From the NCBI RefSeq assembly GCF_003337215.1, contig NZ_QPIG01000001.1:372001-436000 (forward strand): 64,000 nucleotides of DNA. Reading direction: 5' to 3'. The translations under genes were made by a program, and so were the position numbers. Below are positions 45,403-53,327 of this stretch, in pieces. The notes beneath the pieces were generated by a model that saw only the letters and a program-made list of their open reading frames with translations, was not told the DNA's origin and did not search any database. This DNA comes from Oceanihabitans sediminis. GTDB lineage: Bacteria > Bacteroidota > Bacteroidia > Flavobacteriales > Flavobacteriaceae. Numbering within the stretch: position 1 is the first letter of the stretch; every line of letters starts with the position of its first letter.

Positions 45403-45422
45403 TGTGGGGAATATGTGGGGAA
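45403..45422 (+). repeat. Left pair of integrase arm-like repeats
   Basis: TGTGGGGAA at 45403-45411 and 45414-45422, 11 bp apart. The same pair in the same orientation recurs near the right end (49514-49533). GC content is well above the surroundings. Probably arm-type sites for the adjacent integrase (inference). Confidence 0.6.
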
Positions 45423-45469
45423 AGTATTTAACTTTAATTATATTTGAGTGTTCAACAATGTAATGTATT

Positions 45470-46783
45470 ATGGCAACTATTAAATTTATATTAAAAGGAA
45501 ACAACAACCCTAGCACAATTTATTTAAGGTTTAAACATGGGAGAAAATATGATTTTAGCAAATCAACATCACTACTTATAAACCCTAAATATTGGAACAA
45601 CCAAAAAGGAGCCGTAAAACAAATTTCAGAATTTGCAGACAAAAAGAATTTACAAAACGATCTTAACAACCTTAAGACTTTAATCTTAAACAGCTTTAAC
45701 GATCATTACTCTAAAGGTGGAATAATAAATTCAGATTGGTTAAACCATACAATTAAACAATACTTCAACCAAGACAGCAAAACAGATTTAAACTATTTGT
45801 TAGACTACGCAAAACACTACAAAGAGAATTCAAAATCTAAAGTTTTAAATACTGGTATTACTGGCGTTACTAATAACACTCTAAAACGATATGTTACCAT
45901 AATTAACAAACTCACATCTTTTGAAAGTCACAAAAAGAAACGATACACTTTTGAAATGATTGATTTAAAGTTTTACAAAGACTTTAAAAACTATCTACTT
46001 AACACCGAGAAACTAAATTTAAACACTACTGGCCGTTACATTAATTACATTAAGACACTTTGTATTGATGCAAAAAAATACGGCATTAAAATAAACCCGA
46101 TAGTTTTAAACGGGGAATTTAGAGCAACAAAAGAAAAAGTTAGTTTTATAACACTTAACGAAACCGAAATAGAAAATATCTACAAACACGACTTTAAAGA
46201 GAAACCATATTTAAACAACGCTAGAAACTGGTTAATTATCGGCGTTTGGACTGGCGCCAGAGTTAGCGACTTATTAAATTTCACTAAAGAGAATATACAT
46301 AATGGGTTTATTGAATACACGGCAAAAAAAACAAATCAAAAAATAATCTTACCACTACACCCACAAGTTAAAGAGATACTAGATAACAACAACGGCGAGT
46401 TCCCTCGAAAAATAACAAATCAAAGGTTTAACGATTATATTAAAAAAGTATGTGAATTGGCTAAAATAAACGAGGTCGTTAAAGGCGCTAAACAAACTAA
46501 ACTAAAAAAAGGCGTTTGGCGTAAAGTAAAAGGAGAATACAACAAATACGAACTTGTTACCTCTCATATATGTAGGAGATCATTTGCAACAAATCATTAC
46601 GGCCAACTTCCAACCCCTGTACTAATGGCCGTTACTGGACACCAAACCGAAAAAATGTTTTTAAACTATATTGGTAAAACTGCAAAGGATAGCGCAAACG
46701 TATTAAATAACTTTTGGCAAGTTCAAGAACAAAAGAAACAACAGAAAACAAAACTAAAAATCGTTAAAACAGAAACAGCATGA
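45470..46783 (+). CDS. Tyrosine site-specific integrase
   Basis: 437 residues. The N-terminal Arm-DNA-binding domain (about 1-90, IYLRFKHGRKYDFSKSTSLLINPKYWN) is of the Bacteroidota type, then a SAM-like core-binding domain (about 105-210), then the catalytic domain. Catalytic residues seen: Arg264 (WTGARVSDLLNF), His366 and Arg369 (SHICRRSF), His391 (GHQTEKMF) and nucleophile Tyr400 (LNYIG). It should recombine the 14-bp att core with tRNA-Leu. Its stop overlaps the start of the following small gene (ATGA). Confidence 0.95.
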   Translation: MATIKFILKGNNNPSTIYLRFKHGRKYDFSKSTSLLINPKYWNNQKGAVKQISEFADKKNLQNDLNNLKTLILNSFNDHYSKGGIINSDWLNHTIKQYFNQDSKTDLNYLLDYAKHYKENSKSKVLNTGITGVTNNTLKRYVTIINKLTSFESHKKKRYTFEMIDLKFYKDFKNYLLNTEKLNLNTTGRYINYIKTLCIDAKKYGIKINPIVLNGEFRATKEKVSFITLNETEIENIYKHDFKEKPYLNNARNWLIIGVWTGARVSDLLNFTKENIHNGFIEYTAKKTNQKIILPLHPQVKEILDNNNGEFPRKITNQRFNDYIKKVCELAKINEVVKGAKQTKLKKGVWRKVKGEYNKYELVTSHICRRSFATNHYGQLPTPVLMAVTGHQTEKMFLNYIGKTAKDSANVLNNFWQVQEQKKQQKTKLKIVKTETA

Positions 46784-46959
46784 AAAATCATTTAGACATA
46801 ACAACGCCGATAGGTTTTTATAATACCTATTTTGAATTATTACCCTTATACAAAACAAGAAAAGAGGCATTTAACTATTTAAACGAACAAGTTAAAAACA
46901 TAACTAGTAAACAACCTTATAAAAATTATAAGGAATTTAGAAACAAAATAGCGGGCTAA
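46780..46959 (+). CDS. 59-residue hypothetical protein coupled to the integrase
   Basis: Starts ATG at 46780 overlapping the integrase stop and runs 59 codons to TAA at 46957-46959. Sequence begins MKNHLDITTPIGFYNTYFEL and contains several Tyr and Lys residues (KQPYKNYKEFRNKIAG). Overlap with the integrase and the matching A-rich style suggest it is real and translationally coupled. No family recognised; small regulator is a guess. Confidence 0.55.
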   Translation: MKNHLDITTPIGFYNTYFELLPLYKTRKEAFNYLNEQVKNITSKQPYKNYKEFRNKIAG

Positions 46960-46977
46960 TAAAAAAACATTGTTCAA

Positions 46978-47601
46978 ATGGATAAACAAACACTAAAAAC
47001 AAGTTCCTACAAATTAACAGACTACCTAAAAGAAATAAACGAAAACCCCGAACGCATAAACAAATGTAGCACTGCATTAAAAAAAGACTTATTAATACAT
47101 ATCGAAAACGAAAGTTTTAGATTACTTAATAAGATTAACTCTTTATTAATTACTGCAACAGATTACCCATACCCTAAAGAGTATTTACCAAACAAAGAAT
47201 TTGATTACTGGGCAAATACAATAAGAGTAGGTTTTTTTAATTATAATGACTATTTAAGACTAGAAAAACATATTTCAGAAAACATACAAATCGTAAAAAA
47301 GAAAAAACCTTTTCAAGAGTTTTTCTACAAAAACGGCCTTGAGGCATTTGATTACCTTGACGAAAACTTTACAGATAAAGACAAGTTCCCAACAGCTAAA
47401 TACACTCTTTTATATATTTTTCTTAACGAACAGAAATTAATCAAAACAACCGCACAAGGTTATTTAATGTTCGTGAAACAATACAAAGAAATTAAACCAA
47501 AGTTTAGCCGATTGAATTTCGAACATAAACACGACAAAAGATACAAGAAATTCGAACGGGAATTAACTGAACTTTACAACCTATTTTCAAAAACTCAATA
47601 A
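46978..47601 (+). CDS. 207-residue element protein, unknown function
   Basis: Soluble, helical, strongly charged protein with no signal or membrane segment. Regions: MDKQTLKTSSYKLTDYLKEI, a central KKKPFQEFFYKNGLEAFDYLDENF and a basic C-terminus (EHKHDKRYKKFERELTELYNLF). It starts 18 bp after the 59-residue gene and is transcribed with the integrase. Not recognised; DNA- or protein-binding is possible from its charge, nothing more. Confidence 0.75.
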   Translation: MDKQTLKTSSYKLTDYLKEINENPERINKCSTALKKDLLIHIENESFRLLNKINSLLITATDYPYPKEYLPNKEFDYWANTIRVGFFNYNDYLRLEKHISENIQIVKKKKPFQEFFYKNGLEAFDYLDENFTDKDKFPTAKYTLLYIFLNEQKLIKTTAQGYLMFVKQYKEIKPKFSRLNFEHKHDKRYKKFERELTELYNLFSKTQ

Positions 47602-47681
47602 GATTGAATTAAATTGATATAAAGTTGAATTAACGACTTCTAATATTTGCCATAACATTATTAATCAAAACATTATAAGTT

Positions 47682-47960
47682 ATGGAAACAATTCAGTTTT
47701 TAAGTACAACGCCAACAGCACTAGCAAACCTAATTGATGAAAAAATTAAGGCACAATTAGACGAACTAAAACAAAACTTCCAACCTAAAGAGCCAGACGA
47801 GTTTTTAACAAGAAACGAAACGGCCGACCTTTTAAAAATTAGTCTTACTGCATTACATGACTGGGTAAACAAAGGTATTTTAAAACCCTACAAAATGGGG
47901 AATAAAACCTATTTCAGTCGTAAAGAAGTAATAGAAACATTGTATAACTCAAACAAGTAA
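47682..47960 (+). CDS. Excisionase-like helix-turn-helix protein
   Basis: 92 residues. An N-terminal helix (TPTALANLIDEKIKAQLDELKQ) is followed by an HTH_17/MerR-like domain: EFLTRNETADLLKISLTALHDWVNKGILKPYKMGNKTYFSRKEVIETL. Such small proteins in Bacteroidota elements work as Xis/AlpA-type directionality or transcription factors. It is preceded by an 80-bp gap that may hold a second promoter, and is followed after 4 bp by the next gene. Confidence 0.88.
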   Translation: METIQFLSTTPTALANLIDEKIKAQLDELKQNFQPKEPDEFLTRNETADLLKISLTALHDWVNKGILKPYKMGNKTYFSRKEVIETLYNSNK

Positions 47961-47964
47961 TACA

Positions 47965-48483
47965 ATGAATACGGGCAACATACAATTCAAAAGAGCCACT
48001 TATTTACAGACTGGCACAAATCAAAAGAGAACAACAATAGACTACGAAACGAAGTTCAATAACGATCCTTTGTTTTCTAAAACTATAAGGCTAGAACTTG
48101 ACAACGGGTTCCACGATAGGAGCCGTTATTTTGATTACTGGCTATATTTCAAATATGACAAATGGTATAATAGTGCAAAAACTGGACTGGCCAATACTAA
48201 CATTAAAAATGTTTTCGAGGGAAACATAACAAGAGAATTAAACCTAACCACTAAAAACCATAAAGGCCGAAACTTTGAAACCCCTCAACATTTAGTAATT
48301 ATACAAAGTACTAACATTTGTAAGAGCTTAACGATTGATATTTTTAAAGACTTTTATATATGCAAAAAAGAAATACTCAAACACTTTATAGTTGATCACA
48401 TTAAGAAACATAACATAATAAAAAAAGAGCCGTTAGACAGCTCTTTAATTTGTTCAAATGTTCGTAATAACGGGCAACGCTAA
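47965..48483 (+). CDS. 172-residue element protein, unknown function
   Basis: Begins 4 bp after the HTH gene stop, so co-translated. The sequence has a beta-rich, aromatic central part (LELDNGFHDRSRYFDYWLYFKYDKWYNSAKTGL) and a Lys/Ile-rich C-terminal half with several Cys. No known motif, signal peptide or membrane helix. Lies between a regulator and a replication-type gene, so a role in replication or copy control is possible but unproven. Confidence 0.7.
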   Translation: MNTGNIQFKRATYLQTGTNQKRTTIDYETKFNNDPLFSKTIRLELDNGFHDRSRYFDYWLYFKYDKWYNSAKTGLANTNIKNVFEGNITRELNLTTKNHKGRNFETPQHLVIIQSTNICKSLTIDIFKDFYICKKEILKHFIVDHIKKHNIIKKEPLDSSLICSNVRNNGQR

Positions 48484-48498
48484 TACAAAGTAAATGTA

Positions 48499-49233
48499 AT
48501 GAATTTCACACCTAAATACAACGCTCTAGGCCTCAAAAATTATCTAGACAATAACCCAACCTCTAAATTAGATTTTATTGACGCAATTCTACTTAACGAA
48601 ATTCACTCACTAATTGAGAATTGGCAAAACATAAATACAATTGAGATTAATAATGAAACTTACTATAATATATCTTATGACAAATTACGATCACAATTAC
48701 CTCATTTAAATTACGGCATAAAAAAGAACAACCAAAAAGTTAAAAGGCCTAATAGTGGTATTGCTGAAAGGTTAACAACTGGTTTGTTAAAAGAAAAACT
48801 AATAAGTAAACATATAAATAAAGAGGCGGGAAATATCGTTTACTTTAAGTTAACACCTATCGGAAATAAACTGGCAACCTATCGGAAACAAACCGACAAC
48901 CCTATCGGGAATAAACCGACAACCCTATCCGAAACAAAACAGCATAATAAGTATATAAATAATAAGAATATTAAATATAAGAGAGAGGGCTCTCACTTTG
49001 ATTTTTTAAACTCTAATAATAAAGAGATTAAAGAGATTAAAAACAAATACAAGTTAACTAGCGAACAATGGAGTTTGTGTATTGAAAAATTTAAACTCAA
49101 ACCAAAGAACAACGGAACTATTGAAAGTTTTAAGAGTTTTGTTATTAGCTGGGTAGCAAACACAAACTCAACCCAAAGAGAACAACAACAGCAACCTATT
49201 GAAAATGGTTGGGGGCATTTACCTTTAAAATAA
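48499..49233 (+). CDS. Replication-organiser-like protein with internal origin
   Basis: 244 residues. The N-terminal part (about 1-115) looks like a winged-helix: LDFIDAILLNEIHSLIENW, TYYNISYDKLRSQLPHLNYGIKKN, GIAERLTTGLLKEKLISKHINKEAGNIVYFKLTPIGNKL. A low-complexity linker (120-170) is encoded by four DNA iterons and an AT-rich tract. The C-terminal part (IKNKYKLTSEQWSLCIEKFKLKP...SFKSFVISWVAN) resembles the helical domain by which phage replisome organisers contact helicase loaders. The overall scheme recalls lambda O. Family call is by architecture, not by a recognised signature. Confidence 0.6.
   Translation: MNFTPKYNALGLKNYLDNNPTSKLDFIDAILLNEIHSLIENWQNINTIEINNETYYNISYDKLRSQLPHLNYGIKKNNQKVKRPNSGIAERLTTGLLKEKLISKHINKEAGNIVYFKLTPIGNKLATYRKQTDNPIGNKPTTLSETKQHNKYINNKNIKYKREGSHFDFLNSNNKEIKEIKNKYKLTSEQWSLCIEKFKLKPKNNGTIESFKSFVISWVANTNSTQREQQQQPIENGWGHLPLK
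48855..48944 (+). repeat. Four tandem iterons (22-23 bp) inside the replication gene
   Basis: Copies at 48855-48876, 48877-48898, 48899-48921 and 48922-48944, each close to ACCTATCGGAAACAAACCGA. Because the period is 22 or 23, copies 1 and 3, copy 2 and copy 4 are read in three different frames (PIGNK, TYRKQ, TLSET), so the DNA repeat itself is what is conserved. Confidence 0.85.
48945..48987 (+). other. AT-rich tract next to the iterons (possible unwinding element)
   Basis: About 43 bp with almost only A and T (for example ATAATAAGTATATAAATAAT) directly after iteron 4, ending at a GAGAG / CTCTC inverted repeat. Together with the iterons this is the layout of an iteron-type origin. Confidence 0.55.
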
Positions 49234-49513
49234 CATAAAGGCGAATACTTTTATAAGATTTTACCACAAAAATAAAGGGGTATGGGTAAACATCTATAAG
49301 GTCTTAACCTAGTGTACATCGCCTGTTAGTCGGAATTTTACTCACTTGAAAATACTACATAGGGGGGTATAGTATTGAATAACAGTATATTAAGTCATTA
49401 TTTAAGGAGTTAAAACAACTAACCATAAATAATGATTTTCTGTTTTTGGTATTTATGCAACATTAAAAGAAACTGGTTCTATTAAGTTCTATACAATTAA
49501 GGTTTTTTTGAAT

Positions 49514-49533
49514 TGTGGGGAATATGTGGGGAA
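49514..49533 (+). repeat. Right pair of integrase arm-like repeats
   Basis: TGTGGGGAA at 49514-49522 and 49525-49533, 11 bp apart, identical in spacing and orientation to the left pair and ending 58 bp before attR. Confidence 0.6.
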
Positions 49534-49578
49534 AATAAAAACGTACTATCCAAATATTAACCATGAATAGTACGTTTT
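49531..49578 (-). terminator. Element-borne terminator now serving tRNA-Leu
   Basis: Read on the minus strand: AAAACGTACTAT / ATAGTACGTTTT, a 12-bp perfect stem followed by TTTTATTTTC. It lies inside the element, 13 bp past the tRNA 3' end. Confidence 0.7.
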
Positions 49579-49590
49579 AAGAAATTCAAA

Positions 49591-49604
49591 GTACTCAAGG
49601 TGGG
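49591..49604 (-). repeat. attR: 14-bp repeat in the 3' end of tRNA-Leu
   Basis: GTACTCAAGGTGGG, identical to 45248-45261; covers the acceptor 3' strand and part of the T-stem of the tRNA. Confidence 0.85.
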
Positions 49605-49671
49605 GCTCGAACCCACACTCCTAAGAATCGGATTTTGAATCCGACGCGTCTACCAATTCCGCCACTTGAGC
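49592..49671 (-). tRNA. tRNA-Leu (anticodon CAA)
   Basis: 80 nt without an encoded CCA. Acceptor GCTCAAG pairs with CTTGAGT (first pair G-U), discriminator A. D-arm contains AATTGGTAGA, anticodon stem TCGGA / TCCGA with loop TTCAAAA giving CAA, a variable region of 11 nt, and T-arm GTGGG TTCGAGC CCCAC. It reads TTG codons. The 3' end is the integration site of the element to its left. Confidence 0.93.
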
Positions 49672-49755
49672 ATTAAAGTGCTGCAAAAATAATTTATTTT
49701 TCCAACAAACTATGAAAAAGAGCACTTAAATCCTTTATAGAACAAAAAAAAACTC

Positions 49756-49763
49756 TAAATTTG
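49756..49763 (+). promoter_or_regulatory. -7 promoter element of prs
   Basis: TAAATTTG fits TAnnTTTG exactly and is followed by GCACC; the start codon is 52 bp downstream. Confidence 0.55.
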
Positions 49764-49815
49764 CACCTCATTAAAAAATAGGCAGTTTAAACCGCTACAA
49801 AACAATAGGTTAATC

Positions 49816-50757
49816 ATGTTAAACACCATTACCGAAGCTAAGATTTTTTCTTGCATGCAAAGTAAAGTACTTGCACAAAAAATTGCTGACGCTTATGGAA
49901 CACAACTAGGAAATGTAATCACATCTACTTATAGTGATGGTGAGTTTCAACCATCTTATGAAGAATCTATTCGTGGAGCACGTGTGTTTATTATAGGATC
50001 AACAAATCCTGGCCCTGAAAATTTAATGGAAATGTTGTTAATGATTGATGCTGCAAAACGTGCATCGGCAAGACATATAACAGCAGTTATGCCTTATTTC
50101 GGTTGGGCAAGACAAGACAGAAAAGACAAACCTAGAGTTCCTATTGCAGCTAAATTGGTTGCAAAAATGCTGGAAGCAGCTGGAGCTACTAGAATAATTA
50201 CTATGGATTTGCACGCAGATCAAATACAAGGATTTTTTGAAAAACCTGTAGATCACCTGTTTGCATCCACCATATTTTTACCATATTTAAAAAGTTTAAA
50301 CCTACCTAACTTAACAATTGCTTCACCAGATATGGGTGGTTCTAAAAGAGCTTACGCATATTCTAAGGCTTTAGAAAGTGATGTTGTTATTTGTTATAAG
50401 CAACGTGCTAAAGCAAATGTGATTTCACACATGGAACTTATTGGTGATGTTACAGGGAAGAATGTAGTTTTAGTAGATGATATGGTAGACACAGCTGGCA
50501 CTTTAACAAAGGCAGCAGATTTAATGATGGAAAGAGGTGCTCTTAGCGTTCGTGCAATTTGCACACACCCTATTTTATCTGGTGGTGCTTACGAGAAAAT
50601 TAAGAACTCTAAGCTTGAAGAATTAATAGTTACAGACTCTATTCCTCTTCAACAAGAAAGCCCTAAAATTAGAGTATTAAGTGCTGCTAATTTATTTGCC
50701 GAGGTGATGCAAAATGTACACCACAACAAATCTATTAGCTCAAAATTTTTAATGTAG
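49816..50757 (+). CDS. prs: Ribose-phosphate pyrophosphokinase
   Basis: 313 residues, normal length. It makes PRPP from ribose-5-phosphate and ATP. Seen: STNPGPENLMEMLLMIDAAKRASARHITAVMPYFGWARQDRKD (ATP and flexible region), TMDLHADQIQGFF, and the PRPP loop VVLVDDMVDTAGTLTKAADL. It begins a run of translation-related genes on the plus strand; the next gene is 75 bp away. Confidence 0.97.
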   Translation: MLNTITEAKIFSCMQSKVLAQKIADAYGTQLGNVITSTYSDGEFQPSYEESIRGARVFIIGSTNPGPENLMEMLLMIDAAKRASARHITAVMPYFGWARQDRKDKPRVPIAAKLVAKMLEAAGATRIITMDLHADQIQGFFEKPVDHLFASTIFLPYLKSLNLPNLTIASPDMGGSKRAYAYSKALESDVVICYKQRAKANVISHMELIGDVTGKNVVLVDDMVDTAGTLTKAADLMMERGALSVRAICTHPILSGGAYEKIKNSKLEELIVTDSIPLQQESPKIRVLSAANLFAEVMQNVHHNKSISSKFLM

Positions 50758-50832
50758 TCTGTTTTTCTTCTAACCGAAGAGCTACAGATACTTGAAAGAA
50801 GATTTAAAATTAATAATTAAATATAAATAAAA

Positions 50833-51447
50833 ATGAAATCAATTACAATCAACGGATCTCAAAGAGAAAGCGTGGGCAAGAAAGCAACAAAAGCCTTACG
50901 TAATGCTGGTCAGGTTCCTTGCGTATTATACGGAGGAGACAAACCAGTGCATTTCTCTGCACCTGAATTAGCCTTCTCTAAACTAGTATACACGCCAAAT
51001 GCGCATACAGTTGTGATTGAGCTTGCTGACGGGTCTACGTTTAATGCAGTTTTACAAGACATTCAATTTCACCCTGTAACAGACAGAATTCTACACGTAG
51101 ATTTCTACCAGTTATTTGATGATAAAGAAATCGCATTATTCGTTCCTGTAAACTTAGTAGGTAATTCTCGTGGAGTTAAAAATGGTGGTGTTTTAAGAAA
51201 AAACAACAGAAAACTTCGTGTTAAAGCTTTACCAGCTAACTTACCAGACTTTATCGAAATCGACATTACTCCATTAAAAATTGGAGATAAGGTTTCTGTA
51301 AGAGACTTAAATCAAGAAAAATATACTTTATTACATTCTGACAACACAGTTGTTTGTCAAATCAAAACTTCAAGAACTGCGGTTGTTGATATTGATGAGG
51401 ATGAAGAAGAAGGTGCTGAAGAAGCAGCTGAAGCTACTCAAGAATAA
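50833..51447 (+). CDS. rplY: 50S ribosomal protein L25 / general stress protein Ctc
   Basis: 204 residues: an L25 domain (about 1-90, [39 protein letters not shown]) that binds 5S rRNA, and the longer TL5/Ctc-type C-terminal beta domain (about 95-185, [45 protein letters not shown]). A short acidic tail ([17 protein letters not shown]) ends it. Terminator follows. Confidence 0.96.
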   Translation: MKSITINGSQRESVGKKATKALRNAGQVPCVLYGGDKPVHFSAPELAFSKLVYTPNAHTVVIELADGSTFNAVLQDIQFHPVTDRILHVDFYQLFDDKEIALFVPVNLVGNSRGVKNGGVLRKNNRKLRVKALPANLPDFIEIDITPLKIGDKVSVRDLNQEKYTLLHSDNTVVCQIKTSRTAVVDIDEDEEEGAEEAAEATQE

Positions 51448-51468
51448 ATTTCTTTATTTTAAAACATT

Positions 51469-51513
51469 AAAGCATTCTGTCTCGATACTATCGGGAAACA
51501 GAATGCTTTTTTT
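51469..51513 (+). terminator. Intrinsic terminator after rplY
   Basis: AAAGCATTCTGT / ACAGAATGCTTT stem and TTTTTT; the loop holds a small inner hairpin (CGATACTATCG). Confidence 0.9.
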
Positions 51514-51539
51514 ATTTTTACAAAAAACGAAAACCTTCT

Positions 51540-52175
51540 ATGTGTACATTTCTAAAACACTTTTTCAAACAAAAAGAAACACTACATAAAATAGAAGAAA
51601 TAGATACTATGAAAAAATATCTTATTGTTGGACTTGGAAATATTGGTGATAAATACACTAACACTAGACACAATATTGGCTTTAAAATATTAGACCATTT
51701 TGCGAAAAAAGAAGATCTTACTTTTGAAACGCAAAAACTTGGCGAAATTACTAGCTATAGATTTAAAGGAAGAACTTTCATTTTCTTGAAACCAAGTACC
51801 TATATGAATTTAAGTGGAAAAGCAATTCTGTACTGGTTAACCAAAGAAAAAATTCCACTAGAAAACTTACTAGTAATTACAGACGATTTGAATTTACCTT
51901 TCGGGAGCATTCGTTTAAAAACGAAAGGAAGCGATGGTGGTCATAACGGACTTAAAGACACACAAGAAAAGCTAAACACTACAAAGTACAACAGATTCCG
52001 TTTTGGAATTAGCGATGCTTTTAGCAAAGGAAGTCAGGTAGATTACGTTTTAGGAGAATGGACAGAGGAAGAAAATGCTAAACTTCCTGAAAGATTAGAT
52101 AAAGCTACAGAACTTATAAAATCTTTTGGTACAGCTGGTGTAAACAATACTATGAATACTTTTAACGGGAAATAA
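51540..52175 (+). CDS. pth: Peptidyl-tRNA hydrolase
   Basis: 211 residues from the ATG at 51540. It releases peptides from stalled peptidyl-tRNA. The core starts MKKYLIVGLGNIGDKYTNTRHNIGFKILD (catalytic His in TRHNIGF), with LKPSTYMNLSG (Asn) and DLNLPFGSIRLKTKGSDGGHNGLKD. An N-terminal extension of 23 residues (MCTFLKHFFKQKETLHKIEE) is present in this choice; related Bacteroidota proteins often carry a similar one. The alternative start is 51609. Confidence 0.93.
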   Translation: MCTFLKHFFKQKETLHKIEEIDTMKKYLIVGLGNIGDKYTNTRHNIGFKILDHFAKKEDLTFETQKLGEITSYRFKGRTFIFLKPSTYMNLSGKAILYWLTKEKIPLENLLVITDDLNLPFGSIRLKTKGSDGGHNGLKDTQEKLNTTKYNRFRFGISDAFSKGSQVDYVLGEWTEEENAKLPERLDKATELIKSFGTAGVNNTMNTFNGK

Positions 52176-52388
52176 AACTCCTAAGTTTCTGTGATATTTC
52201 TACTTCATTTGAAATAAACATAAAGAGCATTCTATAAAGATTGTCTAGAAAATAAATTATAGATTTTTTGTTACTTAAATAGTATAGCAAAATCGTACTT
52301 TTGTTATTCCATTTTATAAAGCAACAAAAACCTATTTTAATCATATATTGTTATTATTGCTTTAATTTAGATAGCTTTATTCTTTTGT

Positions 52389-53327
52389 ATGTTGAAAATT
52401 AAAAACTTTAATAATTCTCTTTGCAAAAACTCTGTTGCAACAATTGGTACTTTTGATGGGGTTCATATCGGACATCAAAAAATAATCGAAAGACTAGTTA
52501 ATACTGCCAAAAAAGACGGTTTAAAATCGGTTGTTTTAACCTTTTTCCCACATCCAAGAATGGTCTTACAAAAAGACGCTAACATCAAGCTTATTAACAC
52601 CATCGATGAGCGTTCTGAAATACTAAAAAACCTAGGTCTAGACAGTTTATTCATCAAAACATTTACCCAGGAGTTTTCCCGTCTTACTGCCGAAGAATTT
52701 GTAGTAAACATTCTAGTTAACCAACTGCATATAAAAAAAATAATCATTGGTTACGACCATCATTTTGGAAGAAATAGAGCGGCAAATATTGACGACCTAA
52801 AGAAATTTGGAGAATTATATAATTTTGAAGTAGAAGAAATTTCAGCACAAGACATTAACGATGTTTCTGTAAGTTCTACAAAAATTAGAGCTGCCTTAGA
52901 TGCAGGAGATATACTAACAGCAAATTCCTTTTTAGGTTATAACTTCATGTTAAAAGGTACTGTTGTAAAAGGAAAAGGCTTAGGAGGAACCTTAGGTTTT
53001 CCAACGGCAAATATTCAAGTAGATGAAGATTATAAACTGATACCAAAACAAGGTGTTTATATAGTTAGTGCTACACACAAAGAGCAAAAGCTATTCGGTA
53101 TGATGAATATTGGCACTACTCCAACTGTTAGTAATAAAAGCAAAGAAACAATAGAAGTTCATTTCTTTGATTTCAACCAGGATATTTATGGAGAAGAAGT
53201 ATCTATAGAATTTTTAACTAGAATAAGAGACGAACAAAAATTTGATTCGGTTGAAGAATTGAAAAACCAAATCAACCAAGATAAAATTGAAGCCTTAGAG
53301 TTCTTGAAACAACATCATGCTAAATAA
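52389..53327 (+). CDS. ribF: Bifunctional riboflavin kinase / FAD synthetase
   Basis: 312 residues. The N-terminal FAD synthetase half has ATIGTFDGVHIGHQKIIERL and GYDHHFGRNRAANIDDLK; the C-terminal riboflavin kinase half has GTVVKGKGLGGTLGFPTANI and NIGTTPTVSN.. ETIEVHFFDFNQDIYGE. It converts riboflavin to FMN and FAD. The next gene starts 11 bp before its stop, so they are coupled. Confidence 0.96.
   Translation: MLKIKNFNNSLCKNSVATIGTFDGVHIGHQKIIERLVNTAKKDGLKSVVLTFFPHPRMVLQKDANIKLINTIDERSEILKNLGLDSLFIKTFTQEFSRLTAEEFVVNILVNQLHIKKIIIGYDHHFGRNRAANIDDLKKFGELYNFEVEEISAQDINDVSVSSTKIRAALDAGDILTANSFLGYNFMLKGTVVKGKGLGGTLGFPTANIQVDEDYKLIPKQGVYIVSATHKEQKLFGMMNIGTTPTVSNKSKETIEVHFFDFNQDIYGEEVSIEFLTRIRDEQKFDSVEELKNQINQDKIEALEFLKQHHAK

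Larger units (their letters stand above)
49234..49590. other. Non-coding right end of the element
   Basis: 357 bp without a credible gene. It contains a hairpin with arms AATACTA (49351-49357) and TAGTATT (49370-49376) and a GGGGGG loop, the right pair of TGTGGGGAA repeats (49514-49533), and a terminator facing the tRNA gene. Confidence 0.6.
45248..49604. mobile_element. Compact integrated element in tRNA-Leu (about 4.34 kb)
   Basis: Bounded by 14-bp direct repeats, one being the 3' end of tRNA-Leu(CAA). Contents: tyrosine integrase, a 59-residue protein, two unrecognised proteins, an excisionase-like HTH protein and a replication-type protein with internal iterons; tandem TGTGGGGAA repeats sit near both ends. 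Coding strands are strikingly A-rich compared with the neighbours. No relaxase, coupling protein, capsid, terminase, restriction or defence gene was recognised. Best read as a phage-satellite-like or plasmid-like integrative element reduced to integration and replication functions. Confidence 0.85.

Noticed and set aside
48855-48944. CRISPR-like interpretation of the tandem repeats
   Set aside because: The units are directly adjacent with no spacers, only four copies, and lie inside a reading frame; iterons fit better.
45403-49534. TGTGGGGAA pairs as ends of an insertion sequence or transposon
   Set aside because: Both pairs have the same orientation, no transposase is present, and exact tRNA att repeats lie outside them.
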